Of a stretch of DNA of 64,000 nucleotides, positions 8,056 through 16,581 are shown piece by piece (positions within the stretch are counted from its first letter, which is position 1; each line of letters begins with the position of its first letter). Position numbers and translations under genes: made by a program. Below the pieces are notes generated by a model. It saw nothing but the letters and a program-made list of their open reading frames with translations. It had not been told where the DNA came from and made no database searches. This DNA comes from Demequina sp. NBRC 110056 (GTDB taxonomy: Bacteria > Actinomycetota > Actinomycetes > Actinomycetales > Demequinaceae): positions 62,001 to 126,000 of the forward strand of contig NZ_BBRM01000003.1 of the NCBI RefSeq assembly GCF_002090155.1. Direction: 5' to 3'.

Positions 8056-8571
8056 GTGCTGGGAGGGGTGGTGGCGTTGAGTGTGGCGGTGCTCGCGGGG
8101 TGCGCGGCGCCCGGCGCCGACGGAGTCGACGGGACGCCGCCTCTCACGTGGGACGGGGACCTTGACCTCGGCGTGCCGGGCGAGCTCATCATCGCGAGCG
8201 GGGGCGTCGAGTACTACCCCGCGTGCGGCAACGAGGTGCTCGACTGGGCCGAGGACGACTACTACCCGTTCAAGCCCGCCGACACGGAGGGCTTCCCTGA
8301 CCCCTCCAACCACCCGCCGCTCGACGTCGAGCCGAGCGCGACTGCCGCCGCCGCAACCCTGCCCGAGCGCACCGGCGACGCTGCACTGGGCTTCGCGCGC
8401 GCATCGGCGCTGCGCACTGCCCACGTGCGCACGGTCGCCGAGCCCGGGCCGGGCGACGACGTCGGCACCCTGGTCGTCTACGACAACGGCTTCGCCCACT
8501 GGACGTCGGACAGCGGCCGGCTCGAGACCTGGCTCACGACCACGCCCATCGAGTACCAGTGGGCGTGCTGA
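8050..8571 (+). CDS. Small lipoprotein with a C-terminal Cys (paralog of the one at 4577)
   Basis: This 173-residue secreted lipoprotein begins MRVLGGVVALSVAVLAGC, a signal peptide with lipobox LAGC. The mature region has an acidic/Pro-rich front, ASGGVEYYPAC, then an Ala-rich segment, and ends DNGFAHWTSDSGRLETWLTTTPIEYQWAC. It shares the mid Cys, the aromatic terminal block and the final Cys with the protein at 4577. GGAGG at 8041-8045 is a close ribosome-binding site and places the start at 8050 rather than the in-frame ATG at 8038. The next gene, purS, begins 42 bp after the stop. The function is unknown. Confidence 0.75.
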   Translation: MRVLGGVVALSVAVLAGCAAPGADGVDGTPPLTWDGDLDLGVPGELIIASGGVEYYPACGNEVLDWAEDDYYPFKPADTEGFPDPSNHPPLDVEPSATAAAATLPERTGDAALGFARASALRTAHVRTVAEPGPGDDVGTLVVYDNGFAHWTSDSGRLETWLTTTPIEYQWAC

Positions 8572-8613
8572 GACGCACGCCTGGGCGCGCACGCGCCGGG
8601 TAGACTCGGGCCC

Positions 8614-8877
8614 ATGCCCACGATCGTCGTTCACGTGATGCCCAAGCCCGAGATCCTCGACCCGCAGGGCAAGGCCGTCGGCAACGCGCTGCCGCGCCTC
8701 GGCTTCGAGGGCTTCGCGGCCGTCCGTCAGGGCAAGCGCTTCGAGCTCACCGTCGACGGCGAGGTCACGGAGGAGCTGCTCGGCAAGGCCCGTGAGGCCG
8801 CCGAGACCATGCTGTCGAACCCCGTGATCGAGGACGTCGTCGCCGTCGAGGTCGTGACCTCGGAGGCCGCCAGCTGA
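8614..8877 (+). CDS. purS: Phosphoribosylformylglycinamidine synthase, PurS subunit
   Basis: This 87-residue subunit bridges the PurQ glutaminase and the PurL synthase in the three-part FGAM synthase. It starts [31 protein letters not shown], the typical PurS beginning. TAGACT lies 7 nt before the ATG (leaderless). The stop overlaps the purQ ATG by one base. Confidence 0.95.
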   Translation: MPTIVVHVMPKPEILDPQGKAVGNALPRLGFEGFAAVRQGKRFELTVDGEVTEELLGKAREAAETMLSNPVIEDVVAVEVVTSEAAS

Positions 8878-9578
8878 TGGCCCGCATCGGCGTCGTCACC
8901 TTCCCCGGCTCGCTCGACGACCGGGACGCCGCGCGCGCCGTGCGCCTCGCCGGCGGCGAGTCCGTCAACCTCTTCCACTCGGACGAGTCGCTCCAGGACG
9001 TCGACGCCGTGGTGCTGCCCGGCGGCTTCTCCTACGGCGACTACCTGCGCGCCGGCGCGATCAGCCGCTTCGCTCCGATCATGGAGAAGGTCGTCGACGC
9101 CGCGCACGGCGGGATGCCGGTGCTCGGCATCTGCAACGGCTTCCAGGTGCTCACCGAGGTGCACCTGCTGCCCGGCTCGATGATCAAGAACGAGCACCTG
9201 CACTTCATCTGCCGCGACCAGGTCCTGCGTGTCGAGAACGCTGAGACCGCATGGAGCTCGGACTACGAGGCGGGCCAGGAGATCACCATCCCGCTGAAGA
9301 ACCAGGACGGCCAGTACGTGGCCGACGAGGCGACCCTCGACGCCCTCGAGGCCGAGGGCCGGGTCGCGTTCCGCTACGTGGGCTTCAACCCCAACGGCTC
9401 ACGCCGTGACATCGCTGGCATCACCAACGAGCGCGGCAACGTCGTCGGCCTCATGCCGCACCCCGAGCACGCCGTCGAGGCCGGCTTCGGACCGGACTCG
9501 GTGCTGAACGGTCGCCGCGGCACCGACGGCCTGAGCTTCTTCACCTCGGCCATCTCCACCCTGGTGGCCGCCACGTAG
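8877..9578 (+). CDS. purQ: Phosphoribosylformylglycinamidine synthase, glutaminase subunit
   Basis: This class I glutamine amidotransferase supplies ammonia to PurL. It has 233 residues. GICNGFQVL carries the catalytic Cys (about residue 86), and MPHPEHAVE near the C-terminus carries the His-Glu pair. The front ([20 protein letters not shown]) is standard. It is coupled to purS by a 1-bp overlap. Its partner purL lies at 61588, about 52 kb away on the same strand. Confidence 0.96.
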   Translation: MARIGVVTFPGSLDDRDAARAVRLAGGESVNLFHSDESLQDVDAVVLPGGFSYGDYLRAGAISRFAPIMEKVVDAAHGGMPVLGICNGFQVLTEVHLLPGSMIKNEHLHFICRDQVLRVENAETAWSSDYEAGQEITIPLKNQDGQYVADEATLDALEAEGRVAFRYVGFNPNGSRRDIAGITNERGNVVGLMPHPEHAVEAGFGPDSVLNGRRGTDGLSFFTSAISTLVAAT

Positions 9579-9580
9579 CC

Positions 9581-10282
9581 ATGAGCCGCCGCGAGAAGGT
9601 CATCGGCACCGTCGCCGACGCACTGCCCCAGCCTGAGGGCAGGCCTGTCCTGATCGCGATCGACGGACCGGACGCGTCGGGAAAGACCACGCTGCGTCGG
9701 GAGCTCGCGGCGCTGCTGCGCAAGCGCGGCCGCGACGTGGTCGAGGCGAGCATGGACGACTTCCACCATCAGGCCGACCACCGGTACCGCCAGGGGCGCA
9801 CGTCCGCGCGCGGGTTCTGGGAGGACAGCTTCGATCACGAGGCGTTCATCGCCAAGGTGCTCGACCCGCTCGGCCCCGACGGAGACCGGGTGGTGAGCCT
9901 GCGCCACCACGACCTGGCGTCGGACGCGCTGCTCGACGGAGTTCCGGAGTTCTCGGTGCGGGATGACGTGACGCTGCTCGCCGACGGGCTGTTCATGCAG
10001 CACCCCGGGCTCGCGGATCGCTGGGACGCGGTGGTGTGGGTCGAGGCGCCGTACTCGGTGCGCTTCGACCGCATGGTCGAGCGCGACGGGCTGCCGCGCG
10101 ACCCTGAGGACCCGCTGCAGCGCCGGTACTTCGACGGCCAGCTGATCTATCGCAGCGAGGTGGGGCCGCGGGAGCGCGCGCTCGTCATCCTCGACAACAC
10201 CGATCCCGCACGGCCGCGGCTGCTGCCCCGCGCGGGCGACCAGGATGCGCCCCGGACGGCCTTGGGGCTGAGGGGCGCGTGA
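9581..10282 (+). CDS. Uridine kinase-like P-loop protein
   Basis: This 233-residue nucleoside-kinase-type protein has a Walker A motif (IAIDGPDASGKTT, residues 24-36) and a DFHHQADHRYRQG segment typical of uridine kinase-like enzymes, followed by a DGLFMQHPGL strand and an RDGL lid-like segment. Many such actinobacterial proteins are annotated as uridine kinase without proof of substrate. It begins 2 bp after purQ and ends in a 4-bp overlap (GTGA) with the next gene, so it belongs to the purSQ transcript. A role in nucleotide salvage is inferred. Confidence 0.8.
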   Translation: MSRREKVIGTVADALPQPEGRPVLIAIDGPDASGKTTLRRELAALLRKRGRDVVEASMDDFHHQADHRYRQGRTSARGFWEDSFDHEAFIAKVLDPLGPDGDRVVSLRHHDLASDALLDGVPEFSVRDDVTLLADGLFMQHPGLADRWDAVVWVEAPYSVRFDRMVERDGLPRDPEDPLQRRYFDGQLIYRSEVGPRERALVILDNTDPARPRLLPRAGDQDAPRTALGLRGA

Positions 10283-10572
10283 TCGTCGAGTCCGTCGTGC
10301 TGCCGGTGATCCCGGGGCGCGAGCAGGAGTTCGAGGCGGCGTTCGCGGTGGCGGCTCCGCTGATCGCTCGCCAGCCCGGCTACGGCGGCCACACGCTGCG
10401 CCGCGGCATCGAGGAGCCGTCGACGTACCTGCTGACCGTCGAGTGGGAGTCGGTCGACGCGCACGAGAGGGGGTTCCGTGGCTCCGCCGATTACCTGGAG
10501 TGGAAGGGCCTCCTCCACCGGTTCTACGACCCGTTCCCCGTGGTGCTGCATTATGGCGAGCCAGTGGACTGA
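10279..10572 (+). CDS. Antibiotic biosynthesis monooxygenase (ABM)-domain protein
   Basis: This 97-residue single-domain dimeric alpha/beta barrel type protein has VLPVIPGREQEFEAAFAVAAP, then YGGHTLRRGIEEPSTYLLTVEWESVDAH and a Phe/Tyr-rich end. ABM proteins range from quinol or heme monooxygenases to proteins without known activity, so no substrate is proposed. It is translationally coupled (GTGA overlap) to the kinase-like gene and is probably the last gene of the purSQ operon. Confidence 0.8.
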   Translation: MIVESVVLPVIPGREQEFEAAFAVAAPLIARQPGYGGHTLRRGIEEPSTYLLTVEWESVDAHERGFRGSADYLEWKGLLHRFYDPFPVVLHYGEPVD

Positions 10573-10614
10573 CTTTGTATTCACGGCGGCGCCACTGCCG
10601 TAGGCTCGCGACCC

Positions 10615-11070
10615 GTGACATCACCAGCGATCTCCGAGTTCTGGGCCGCGCGTCGCGCCGCTGACCCGACGCTGCCCGAGGCGCTGCCGGAGGTGTGGGC
10701 CTTCGGTGCCACGCCCGCACACGCCGATGCCCTCCTCGCGCTCGTGCTCGCCGGCACGAAGACCGGCACGGCGAGCTCGCTGTGGGACTACGAGCACGCG
10801 GGCGATCCGGTCCCGGCCGCAGGTGACCTGAGCATCATCCTCGACGGAGCGGGCGCTCCGCAGGCGCTGATCGAGACGACGGCCGTCGCGACCGTGCCGT
10901 TCGACCAGGTGGACGCCGAGCACGCCGCCTCCGAGGGGGAGGGAGACCTCACCCTCGCGTACTGGCGCGCGGCGCACGAGCGCTACTGGCGCGAGCACTC
11001 CGAGGGCCCGCGGGGCTTCGAGCCCGACATGCCGGTGATCTGCGAGCGCTTCCGGGTGCGCTATCCCTGA
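10615..11070 (+). CDS. ASCH-domain protein
   Basis: This 151-residue protein carries an ASCH domain: WAFGATPAHADALLALVLAGTKTGTASSLWDYEH is the characteristic GxKxxT-type loop, followed by PVPAAGDLSIILDGAGAPQALIETTAV. ASCH proteins are PUA-like and are thought to bind RNA or modified nucleosides; some act as deacylases. TAGGCT lies 8 nt before its GTG start, so it has its own leaderless promoter. Its 3' end overlaps the convergent gene by 10 bp. Confidence 0.85.
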   Translation: MTSPAISEFWAARRAADPTLPEALPEVWAFGATPAHADALLALVLAGTKTGTASSLWDYEHAGDPVPAAGDLSIILDGAGAPQALIETTAVATVPFDQVDAEHAASEGEGDLTLAYWRAAHERYWREHSEGPRGFEPDMPVICERFRVRYP

Positions 11071-11720
11071 CGTCCGCCGCGCCTGAACGTGACGTGGGTG
11101 ACGCCGCTCTCGGCGGCCTCGGTCGTGACGGCGAAGCCGGACTCGAGCCCACGCAGCCCCTCCCACAGGTTCTCTCCGCGCCCGAGCAGGAGCGGGACGA
11201 CGGCCACGTGCAGGTCGTCGACGAGGCCCGCGGCGAGGAAGCTGCGCACCGTGCGGGCGCCGCCGCCGATGCGCACGTCGGCCCCGGCCGCAGCCTCGCG
11301 GGCGTGGGCGAGCGCGTCCTCAGGGGACGCGTCGAGGAAGTGGAAGGTCGTCCCGTTCGCAAACTCGAGGCTTGGCCGCGGCGCGTGCGTGAGGACGTAG
11401 ACGGGCACGCGGAACGGCGGCTCCTCGCCCCACCAGCCCCGCCAGTCGGGGTCGTCGCCGTGCTGGTGCAGCCCGAACATGCCGGCGCCCATGATCTCGG
11501 CGCCCAGCTCCTCGAAGTAGCGCGTCGCGTACGCATCGTCGACGCCCGTGGTGCCCGAGCCGTCCGCGATGTGCAGCACGCGCTCGCGGAACGTGCGTGT
11601 GGCGACGTAGTCGCCGGTGAGCCTGCCCCAGTCCTCGCCGAAGGGGTTCTCCGGGGTCTGGTCGGTCGTCGTCATGAAGCCATCGAGCGAGATGTTCAGA
11701 TCCACGCGCACGCGCGTCAT
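11061..11720 (-). CDS. Dihydrofolate reductase-family (RibD C-terminal-like) protein
   Basis: This 219-residue protein begins VRVDLNISLDGFMTT, the typical start of the bacterial RibD-C/DHFR-like family, and continues with EELGAEIMGAGMFG, PVYVLTHAPR and a GGGARTVRSFLAAGLVDDLHVAVVPLLLGRGENLW end. These NADPH-binding proteins have mostly unknown substrates. It overlaps the upstream acetyltransferase gene by 4 bp (ATGA) and so forms a two-gene operon. GGAGGGAG precedes the ATG. Confidence 0.85.
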   Translation of the reverse strand: MTRVRVDLNISLDGFMTTTDQTPENPFGEDWGRLTGDYVATRTFRERVLHIADGSGTTGVDDAYATRYFEELGAEIMGAGMFGLHQHGDDPDWRGWWGEEPPFRVPVYVLTHAPRPSLEFANGTTFHFLDASPEDALAHAREAAAGADVRIGGGARTVRSFLAAGLVDDLHVAVVPLLLGRGENLWEGLRGLESGFAVTTEAAESGVTHVTFRRGGRQG

Positions 11721-12403
11721 GGGTGACTCCCTCCGTCGGGGTGCGGGGCGGGGGCTCCGTCCCGCACCATGGTCTGCTGGTAGGTGATCTCACCGCGGTG
11801 CCGGACGCCGGGGATCAGCACCGCGGGACCGTGGTCGACGTAGCCGTGGCGCGCGAAGAAGCGCCGCGCCCGCTCGTTCTCGACCTGCGTCTGGAGGAAG
11901 CAGCCCGGCGCTCCCGCGGCCTCCAGCCGCGCGTGCCACGCCTCCATGAGCGCGTCGCCTACGCCGGTGCCGCGTGCCTCGGGCACCAGGTCGATGTGCA
12001 GGTGCGCTGGCCACCGCGGGTCGTCGAGCTCGCGCGCCGTCGGCCGCCGTCGCAGCCATGCGCCCGCCGCGTCGCGCATCGCGCGCGTGAAGAAGGCCCG
12101 GGTGTCGCGGCGCCGGAACAGCTGGTGCTCACGCATGGCTGCGTCGATCAGCTCGGACTCGGACGGGAAGGACGCGGTGCCGAGCGAGCCCGCGAGGTAC
12201 CCGACGACCGCGCCGTCCGTCACGGCCAGGAGCAGCGACTCCGGCTCGTGGTCGATGTACGGGTCGAGGTAGACCGCGGCCTCGGACGGCGCATCGCCCC
12301 ACAGGGCGCCTGCGGGCGATCCCTCGGACGCACGCGTGAACACGTCTTGCAGCCCGTCCCGCAGGTGTGGCGCCGCGTCGGCGTAGGCCACGACCGTCGT
12401 CAT
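11717..12403 (-). CDS. GNAT-family N-acetyltransferase
   Basis: This 228-residue protein has the GNAT acetyl-CoA-binding core in LHIDLVPEARGTGVGDALMEAWHARLEAAG and a C-terminal NERARRFFARHGYVDHG segment. The N-terminal 110 residues carry an acidic, strand-rich substrate side. The substrate is unknown. TAGGAT lies 7 nt before its ATG, so the operon with the DHFR-like gene probably starts leaderless here. Confidence 0.85.
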   Translation of the reverse strand: MTTVVAYADAAPHLRDGLQDVFTRASEGSPAGALWGDAPSEAAVYLDPYIDHEPESLLLAVTDGAVVGYLAGSLGTASFPSESELIDAAMREHQLFRRRDTRAFFTRAMRDAAGAWLRRRPTARELDDPRWPAHLHIDLVPEARGTGVGDALMEAWHARLEAAGAPGCFLQTQVENERARRFFARHGYVDHGPAVLIPGVRHRGEITYQQTMVRDGAPAPHPDGGSHP

Positions 12404-12427
12404 GGGCTCATCCTAGGAACGCGGCGC

Positions 12428-12454
12428 CTCCCGGGGCGGTCAGCGCCCCGGGAG
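12428..12454 (-). terminator. Hairpin overlapping the stop codon of the LLM oxidoreductase
   Basis: A perfect 10-bp stem (CTCCCGGGGC at 12428-12437, complement 12445-12454) with a 7-nt loop contains the stop codon of the upstream minus-strand gene. It lies 25 bp before the acetyltransferase start and would insulate the two genes. Confidence 0.65.
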
Positions 12455-13519
12455 TCCTCGCAGCGCCGATGCCGGGGAGGGGCCCGCGTGGTCCCCGCTC
12501 AGGCGGTCGCGCAGCTCGGTGAGGGCGCCGAACGTGCGGTGGTTGAAGTCTGCGCCCAGCTGGTTGGGGATGGTGACGAGCACCGTGTCCGCGGACTGCA
12601 CCGCCTCGTCCTCGCGCAGCTCGGCCTCGATCTTGTCGAGGTCGCCCACGTAGGTCTTGCCGAACGTCGCGATGAAGTTGTCGATCTGGCCCACCTGGTC
12701 GCGGTTGGCGCCCAGGCGGTCGCGCTCGAGGGTCGTGCCGAAGTACATGCGGGTCTCGTCGTCGATGATGGGCATGATCGAGCGCGAGATCGACACGCGA
12801 GGCGTGCCGCCGTGGCCGGCCTCGTTCCAGGCCTCGCGGAACGCCGCGATCTGACGGGCCTGGATGACCCCCAGCGGCTCCCCGGAGCCGCCCTCGACGA
12901 GCGTCGACGACATGAGGTTCATGCCGAGCTCGCCGACCTTGCGGGCCGACTCCTCGCCGCCCGCGCCGTACCAGATGCGGTCGGTCAGGCCCGGGGAGTG
13001 GGGCTGGATGGGCAGCAGCTCGCCTGCGAGGCCGTGCGCCCGCGCGCCCGGCCTTGCGATGCCTGCCCCGGAGATCGCCTCTCGGAAGCGCGCGATGCGC
13101 TCGGCGGCGTCCTCGACCGGGAGCTTGCCCACGGGCAGGGGATAGCCGAACTCGCCCGGGCCGTCCGCGGCGGGCTCGGGTGAGCCGCGGCTCACGCCCA
13201 GCTGCAGCCGGCCGTCGCTGATGAGGTCAGCGGTCGCCGCCGCCTCCGCCATGTACAACGGGTTCTCGTAGCGCATGTTGATCACGCCCGTGCCGAGCTC
13301 GACGCGGCTCGTGCGCGCGCCCATGGCGGCGAGCAGCGGGAAGGGCGACGAGGTGTTCTGCTCGAAGTGGTGGACGCGCAGCCACGCGCCGTCCATCCCC
13401 GCGTCCTCGGCCGCCTCGGCGAGGGCGATCGTGTCGTGCATGAGGTCGCTCGCGGTGCGCACCTTCGACCCGGGCGCCCCGGACCACCAGCCGAAGCTCA
13501 GGAAACCGATGTTGATCAT
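12440..13519 (-). CDS. LLM-class flavin-dependent oxidoreductase (luciferase-like)
   Basis: This 359-residue TIM-barrel flavoprotein belongs to the bacterial luciferase-like family. Evidence is NIGFLSFGWWS at the start, LAEAAEDAGMDGAWLRVHHFEQNTSSPFPLLAAMGARTSRVELGTGVINMRYENPLYMAEAAATADLISDGRLQLGVSRGSPEP, and the GAGGEESARKVGELG loop. Such enzymes use FMN or F420 as a bound cofactor; this subgroup resembles FMN-dependent members. The natural substrate is not predictable. It is followed by its own terminator and is separate from the small membrane-protein gene upstream. Confidence 0.88.
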   Translation of the reverse strand: MINIGFLSFGWWSGAPGSKVRTASDLMHDTIALAEAAEDAGMDGAWLRVHHFEQNTSSPFPLLAAMGARTSRVELGTGVINMRYENPLYMAEAAATADLISDGRLQLGVSRGSPEPAADGPGEFGYPLPVGKLPVEDAAERIARFREAISGAGIARPGARAHGLAGELLPIQPHSPGLTDRIWYGAGGEESARKVGELGMNLMSSTLVEGGSGEPLGVIQARQIAAFREAWNEAGHGGTPRVSISRSIMPIIDDETRMYFGTTLERDRLGANRDQVGQIDNFIATFGKTYVGDLDKIEAELREDEAVQSADTVLVTIPNQLGADFNHRTFGALTELRDRLSGDHAGPSPASALRGLPGR

Positions 13520-13558
13520 GGGCGCTGAACGTCCGCGCAGCCTCCCGGCATTCCTGCC

Positions 13559-13822
13559 TCAGGCCGCGGGAGGCGGCGCGGTGGTGCGGTAGATCCGGAC
13601 GTAGGTGTGCGTCCAGCCCGCGATGAGCACCGCGAAGATGCTGATCGCGACGTAGGGCTGGATCGCGACCGCCCATGCCGGCGGGTCCTCGAGGTTGAGG
13701 ATGATCACGACGAACGAGACCACCGCGACGACGATCAGAGGGATCGACACGAGCGTCGCCCAGCGAGGTGCGGGCGCTCGCCAGAAGTAGCGCAGCGCGG
13801 TGCGATGCCTGCTCGTCGCCAT
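13559..13822 (-). CDS. Small two-helix membrane protein, unknown function
   Basis: This 87-residue protein has two strongly hydrophobic helices (TLVSIPLIVVAVVSFVVIIL and VAISIFAVLIAGW) with a short loop and a Pro/Ala-rich tail. I chose the ATG at 13822 because GGGAGG precedes it; a longer frame reaches 13894 but lacks a ribosome-binding site. No family is recognised. Confidence 0.55.
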   Translation of the reverse strand: MATSRHRTALRYFWRAPAPRWATLVSIPLIVVAVVSFVVIILNLEDPPAWAVAIQPYVAISIFAVLIAGWTHTYVRIYRTTAPPPAA

Positions 13823-13913
13823 GGAGACCCCCCCCCTCCCACTCGAGGCGCACTCACGCCCCGACGGCGCCATCGTCGGCCCCAGGATAGCCACGCCTCC
13901 TTAGACTCGCTCC

Positions 13914-15422
13914 ATGAGCTCCGCCGATCCGACCGTCCTCGACCCGCGGATCGGGCGCCGCGCTCCCGAGGACCTGGACGAGTTCCAGCTCGCGGAGAGC
14001 AGGCCCGACTACCGGGTCGACATCGAGCGCATCCGCTTCTCGCCGTACTTCTCGCGGCTGTCCGCCGTCACCCAGGTCATCTCGCAGTCGGGCGCGGGCC
14101 TGGCCGTGCACAACCGCCTCACGCACTCGGTCAAGGTCGCAGCCGTCGCCCGCGCGATCGCCATGCATCTGCACCGCGACACCGGGCCGGTGGGTGCGCT
14201 CGTCGGGCAGCTCGGCGGCTGCGATCCCGTGGTGGTCCAGGCGGCGGCGAGCGCGCACGACGTGGGCCACCCACCCTTCGGCCACCTCGGCGAGCGTGCG
14301 CTCGACCGTCTCGCTCGCGACAGGTTCCGGCTGCGCGAGGGGTTCGAGGGCAACGCCCAGACCTATCGCATCCTCACCCGGCTCGACGAGCACGACACTG
14401 CCGGGGTGGGCCTCAACCTCACGCGCGCCGTACGCGCCGGGGTGCTGAAGTACCCCTGGCTGCGCGGCCAGGGCGGGGAGCGCCGCGGCGGCCCCAGCAG
14501 GAAGTTCTCGATGTACGTGGTGGACGCGGCCGATGCGCTCGACGCCCTCAGCGCCTATCCCCAGATCGCGCAGGGGCAGCAGACGCTCGAGTGCTCGGTC
14601 ATGGACATCGCCGACGACATCGCGTACTCGCTGCACGACCTCGACGACTTCTATCGCGCGGGCCTGCTCAACCAAGCCACGATCGCGGGCGAGTTCCGCG
14701 AGTGGCGCCGCGAGCTCGGCGACATCCGCGCGCTCGACACCGCGACCCTGCGCGACACGAGCCGCTCGCCCGGCCACTCCCTCGAGCTGCTGTGGCGCCG
14801 CCTGGAGGACCGCGACCCGTGGATGGCGGACGCCGAGGCGTTCGACGCTGCGGTCGCGAAGGTCACCGAGGAGGTGGTCGAGGGGCTGCTGACGGTGCCG
14901 TTCGACGGCTCGCTCGCCGCCGATCGCTCGCTCGCGCGCTTCACCACCGAGTGGATCCGTCACCTTCAGTCGTCGGTCGAGGTGCATCGTGAGCCCGACC
15001 ATCGGTCCGGTCACGTGTCTCTCGACCGCACCGCCTGGCACGAGGTCGCGGTGCTCAAGTTCTTGCACGAGCGCTTCATCCTCGACCGCCCGGACCTGGC
15101 CGTCTACCAGCGCGGACAGGCGAGCGTGCTCGAGCGGCTGGTCGACGGGTTCGCGGCCTGGCTCGACGATCCGCATGACGTGCGTCGCGCGCCGCGGCGG
15201 CTGCTCGACCTCGTCGACATGGCCACCGAGGACTACCTCGCTGTCCGCCGCGAGCGCCCCGAGGCGCTGCCCGATGTCGACGAGGAGGAGCTGCGGCGCC
15301 GCTCGCTCGGCCGGGGCGTCATCGACTACGTCGCCGCCCTGACCGACGCCCAGGCGACGCACCTCGACGCGCTCGTCGCCGGCACCACCGAGCGGCTCTG
15401 GGACGCCGGCCAGGGCCTGTGA
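13914..15422 (+). CDS. dgt: Deoxyguanosinetriphosphate triphosphohydrolase-like protein
   Basis: This 502-residue HD-domain phosphohydrolase splits dNTPs to nucleoside and triphosphate and so tunes nucleotide pools. Visible motifs are RIRFSPYFSRLSAVTQVISQSG, HNRLTHSVKVAAVARAIA (first His of the metal site), AASAHDVGHPPFGHLGE (the HD pair) and MDIADDIAYSLHDLDDF (final Asp). Family members usually have about 420-500 residues. TAGACT lies 6 nt before the ATG. It is followed, 38 bp on, by another gene with an identical leaderless start. Confidence 0.92.
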   Translation: MSSADPTVLDPRIGRRAPEDLDEFQLAESRPDYRVDIERIRFSPYFSRLSAVTQVISQSGAGLAVHNRLTHSVKVAAVARAIAMHLHRDTGPVGALVGQLGGCDPVVVQAAASAHDVGHPPFGHLGERALDRLARDRFRLREGFEGNAQTYRILTRLDEHDTAGVGLNLTRAVRAGVLKYPWLRGQGGERRGGPSRKFSMYVVDAADALDALSAYPQIAQGQQTLECSVMDIADDIAYSLHDLDDFYRAGLLNQATIAGEFREWRRELGDIRALDTATLRDTSRSPGHSLELLWRRLEDRDPWMADAEAFDAAVAKVTEEVVEGLLTVPFDGSLAADRSLARFTTEWIRHLQSSVEVHREPDHRSGHVSLDRTAWHEVAVLKFLHERFILDRPDLAVYQRGQASVLERLVDGFAAWLDDPHDVRRAPRRLLDLVDMATEDYLAVRRERPEALPDVDEEELRRRSLGRGVIDYVAALTDAQATHLDALVAGTTERLWDAGQGL

Positions 15423-15460
15423 CCCCTTCCGCCCCGCACCGGCGCTCCTAGACTCTCGTC

Positions 15461-16453
15461 ATGCTGACCGTCCGCCGCGTCGAGCCCGACGACGCCGACG
15501 CCCACGCGCTGTGGAAGGCGCAGGAGCGCGACCTCGCCGAGCGCTACGACGAGCCCGACCTCGAGCTCGAGACGGTGTTCCCCACGCTGGTGGGGTCGTG
15601 GGTGGGGTACGCGGAGGATGGGTCGCCGGTAGCGTCGATCGTCGCGCGTTGGTCGCCCTACGAGGAGACGCGGCCGGGCGACGTCGAGATCAAGCGGCTG
15701 TGGGTCGAGCCAGCGCATCGTGGTCACGGGCACGCCCGGGTGATGCTGGGCACGGCGGAGCAGGCGGCTCGGCGCGCGGGGGCGACGCGGCTGATCCTCG
15801 AGACCGGCACCGGCCAGCCCGAGGCGATGGCGCTGTACGAGTCCTCCGGCTGGCTGCCGCTCGCGCCCTACGGCGAGTACCACCAGGAGCCCGACTCGCG
15901 CTGCTACCAGCGGCATCTGCCCACGCGCGTGCTGGTCGTCAACGGCACGATGGGCGCAGGAAAGACCACCATCGCCGCGGCGGTCCACGACCTGCTCGCC
16001 GAACGCGGCGCGCACTCGGGGTACGTGGACGCCGACTTCCTGTGCCAGGCGGAGCCCCACGCGGATTCGGACCCCTTCAACCAGCGCCTGCTGTTCGCGA
16101 ACCTCGCGGCGATCGCCCCGAACTACCGCGCCGCGGGTTTCGGCTTCATGGTGGTGCCGCGCGTGGTCGAGGACGCCCGGGACCGCGACCGCTACGCGCA
16201 CGCCTTCGCGGACCCGGACGCCGGCGCCGCCGAGGTCGCGATCGTGCGGGTCGACGCGCCGGAGGCCGTGCGGCTGGACCGGCTCACCGCGCGCGAGCCC
16301 GAGGGGTACTGGCGCGACCACTCCCACGCGCGCACGGTGGAGCTCGATGCCATCCTGCGCGAGCTCGACGGCGACGACGCGGTGGTCGACAACGCGGGCG
16401 ACCGCGATCGCCTCACCGTGGCGGCCGAGGTCTTGGAGGCCGCGGGCTGGTAG
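15461..16453 (+). CDS. GNAT acetyltransferase fused to a P-loop kinase-like domain
   Basis: This is a 330-residue two-domain protein. Residues 1-150 are a GNAT fold: RLWVEPAHRGHGHARVMLGTAEQAARRAG is the acetyl-CoA loop, then ETGTGQPEAMALYESSGW. Residues 155-330 form a P-loop domain with Walker A NGTMGAGKTTIA (about residue 164) and DADFLCQAEPHADSDPF, like small gluconate/shikimate-kinase-type ATPases. The junction (CYQRHLPTRVLVVNGT) is tight, with no linker. The combination suggests an enzyme that both phosphorylates and acetylates, or a modification/repair protein; I cannot name a substrate. TAGACT lies 6 nt before the ATG. Confidence 0.8.
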   Translation: MLTVRRVEPDDADAHALWKAQERDLAERYDEPDLELETVFPTLVGSWVGYAEDGSPVASIVARWSPYEETRPGDVEIKRLWVEPAHRGHGHARVMLGTAEQAARRAGATRLILETGTGQPEAMALYESSGWLPLAPYGEYHQEPDSRCYQRHLPTRVLVVNGTMGAGKTTIAAAVHDLLAERGAHSGYVDADFLCQAEPHADSDPFNQRLLFANLAAIAPNYRAAGFGFMVVPRVVEDARDRDRYAHAFADPDAGAAEVAIVRVDAPEAVRLDRLTAREPEGYWRDHSHARTVELDAILRELDGDDAVVDNAGDRDRLTVAAEVLEAAGW

Positions 16454-16481
16454 CGCTGCGATCCGACCCCCTCCGAACCCC

Positions 16482-16545
16482 GCGAGTTGGATCCATTTCG
16501 CTGTTCTGAGGACCTAAGCCAGCGTTTTGGATCCATCTCGCTGGT
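16482..16545. repeat. BamHI-centred palindromic repeat, two copies
   Basis: A 26-bp stretch at 16482-16507 is identical to 26655-26680. Its core TTGGATCCATT is flanked by GCGA and TCGC arms. A degenerate second copy follows at 16521-16544 (AGCG, TTTTGGATCCATCT, CGCTGG). The 128-bp gap 16454-16581 contains nothing else apart from a GCCGATGCGC copy at 16556-16565. Confidence 0.75.
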
Positions 16546-16555
16546 GCTGGGGAGC

Positions 16556-16575
16556 GCCGATGCGCGGGCTGGGCT
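16556..16575 (+). repeat. Extended GCCGATGCGC element
   Basis: GCCGATGCGCGGGCTGGGCT is the extended intergenic form. The core plus GGGCTGGG recurs at 59685-59702 and, reversed, at 61463-61480. Confidence 0.7.
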
Positions 16576-16581
16576 CGCGCC

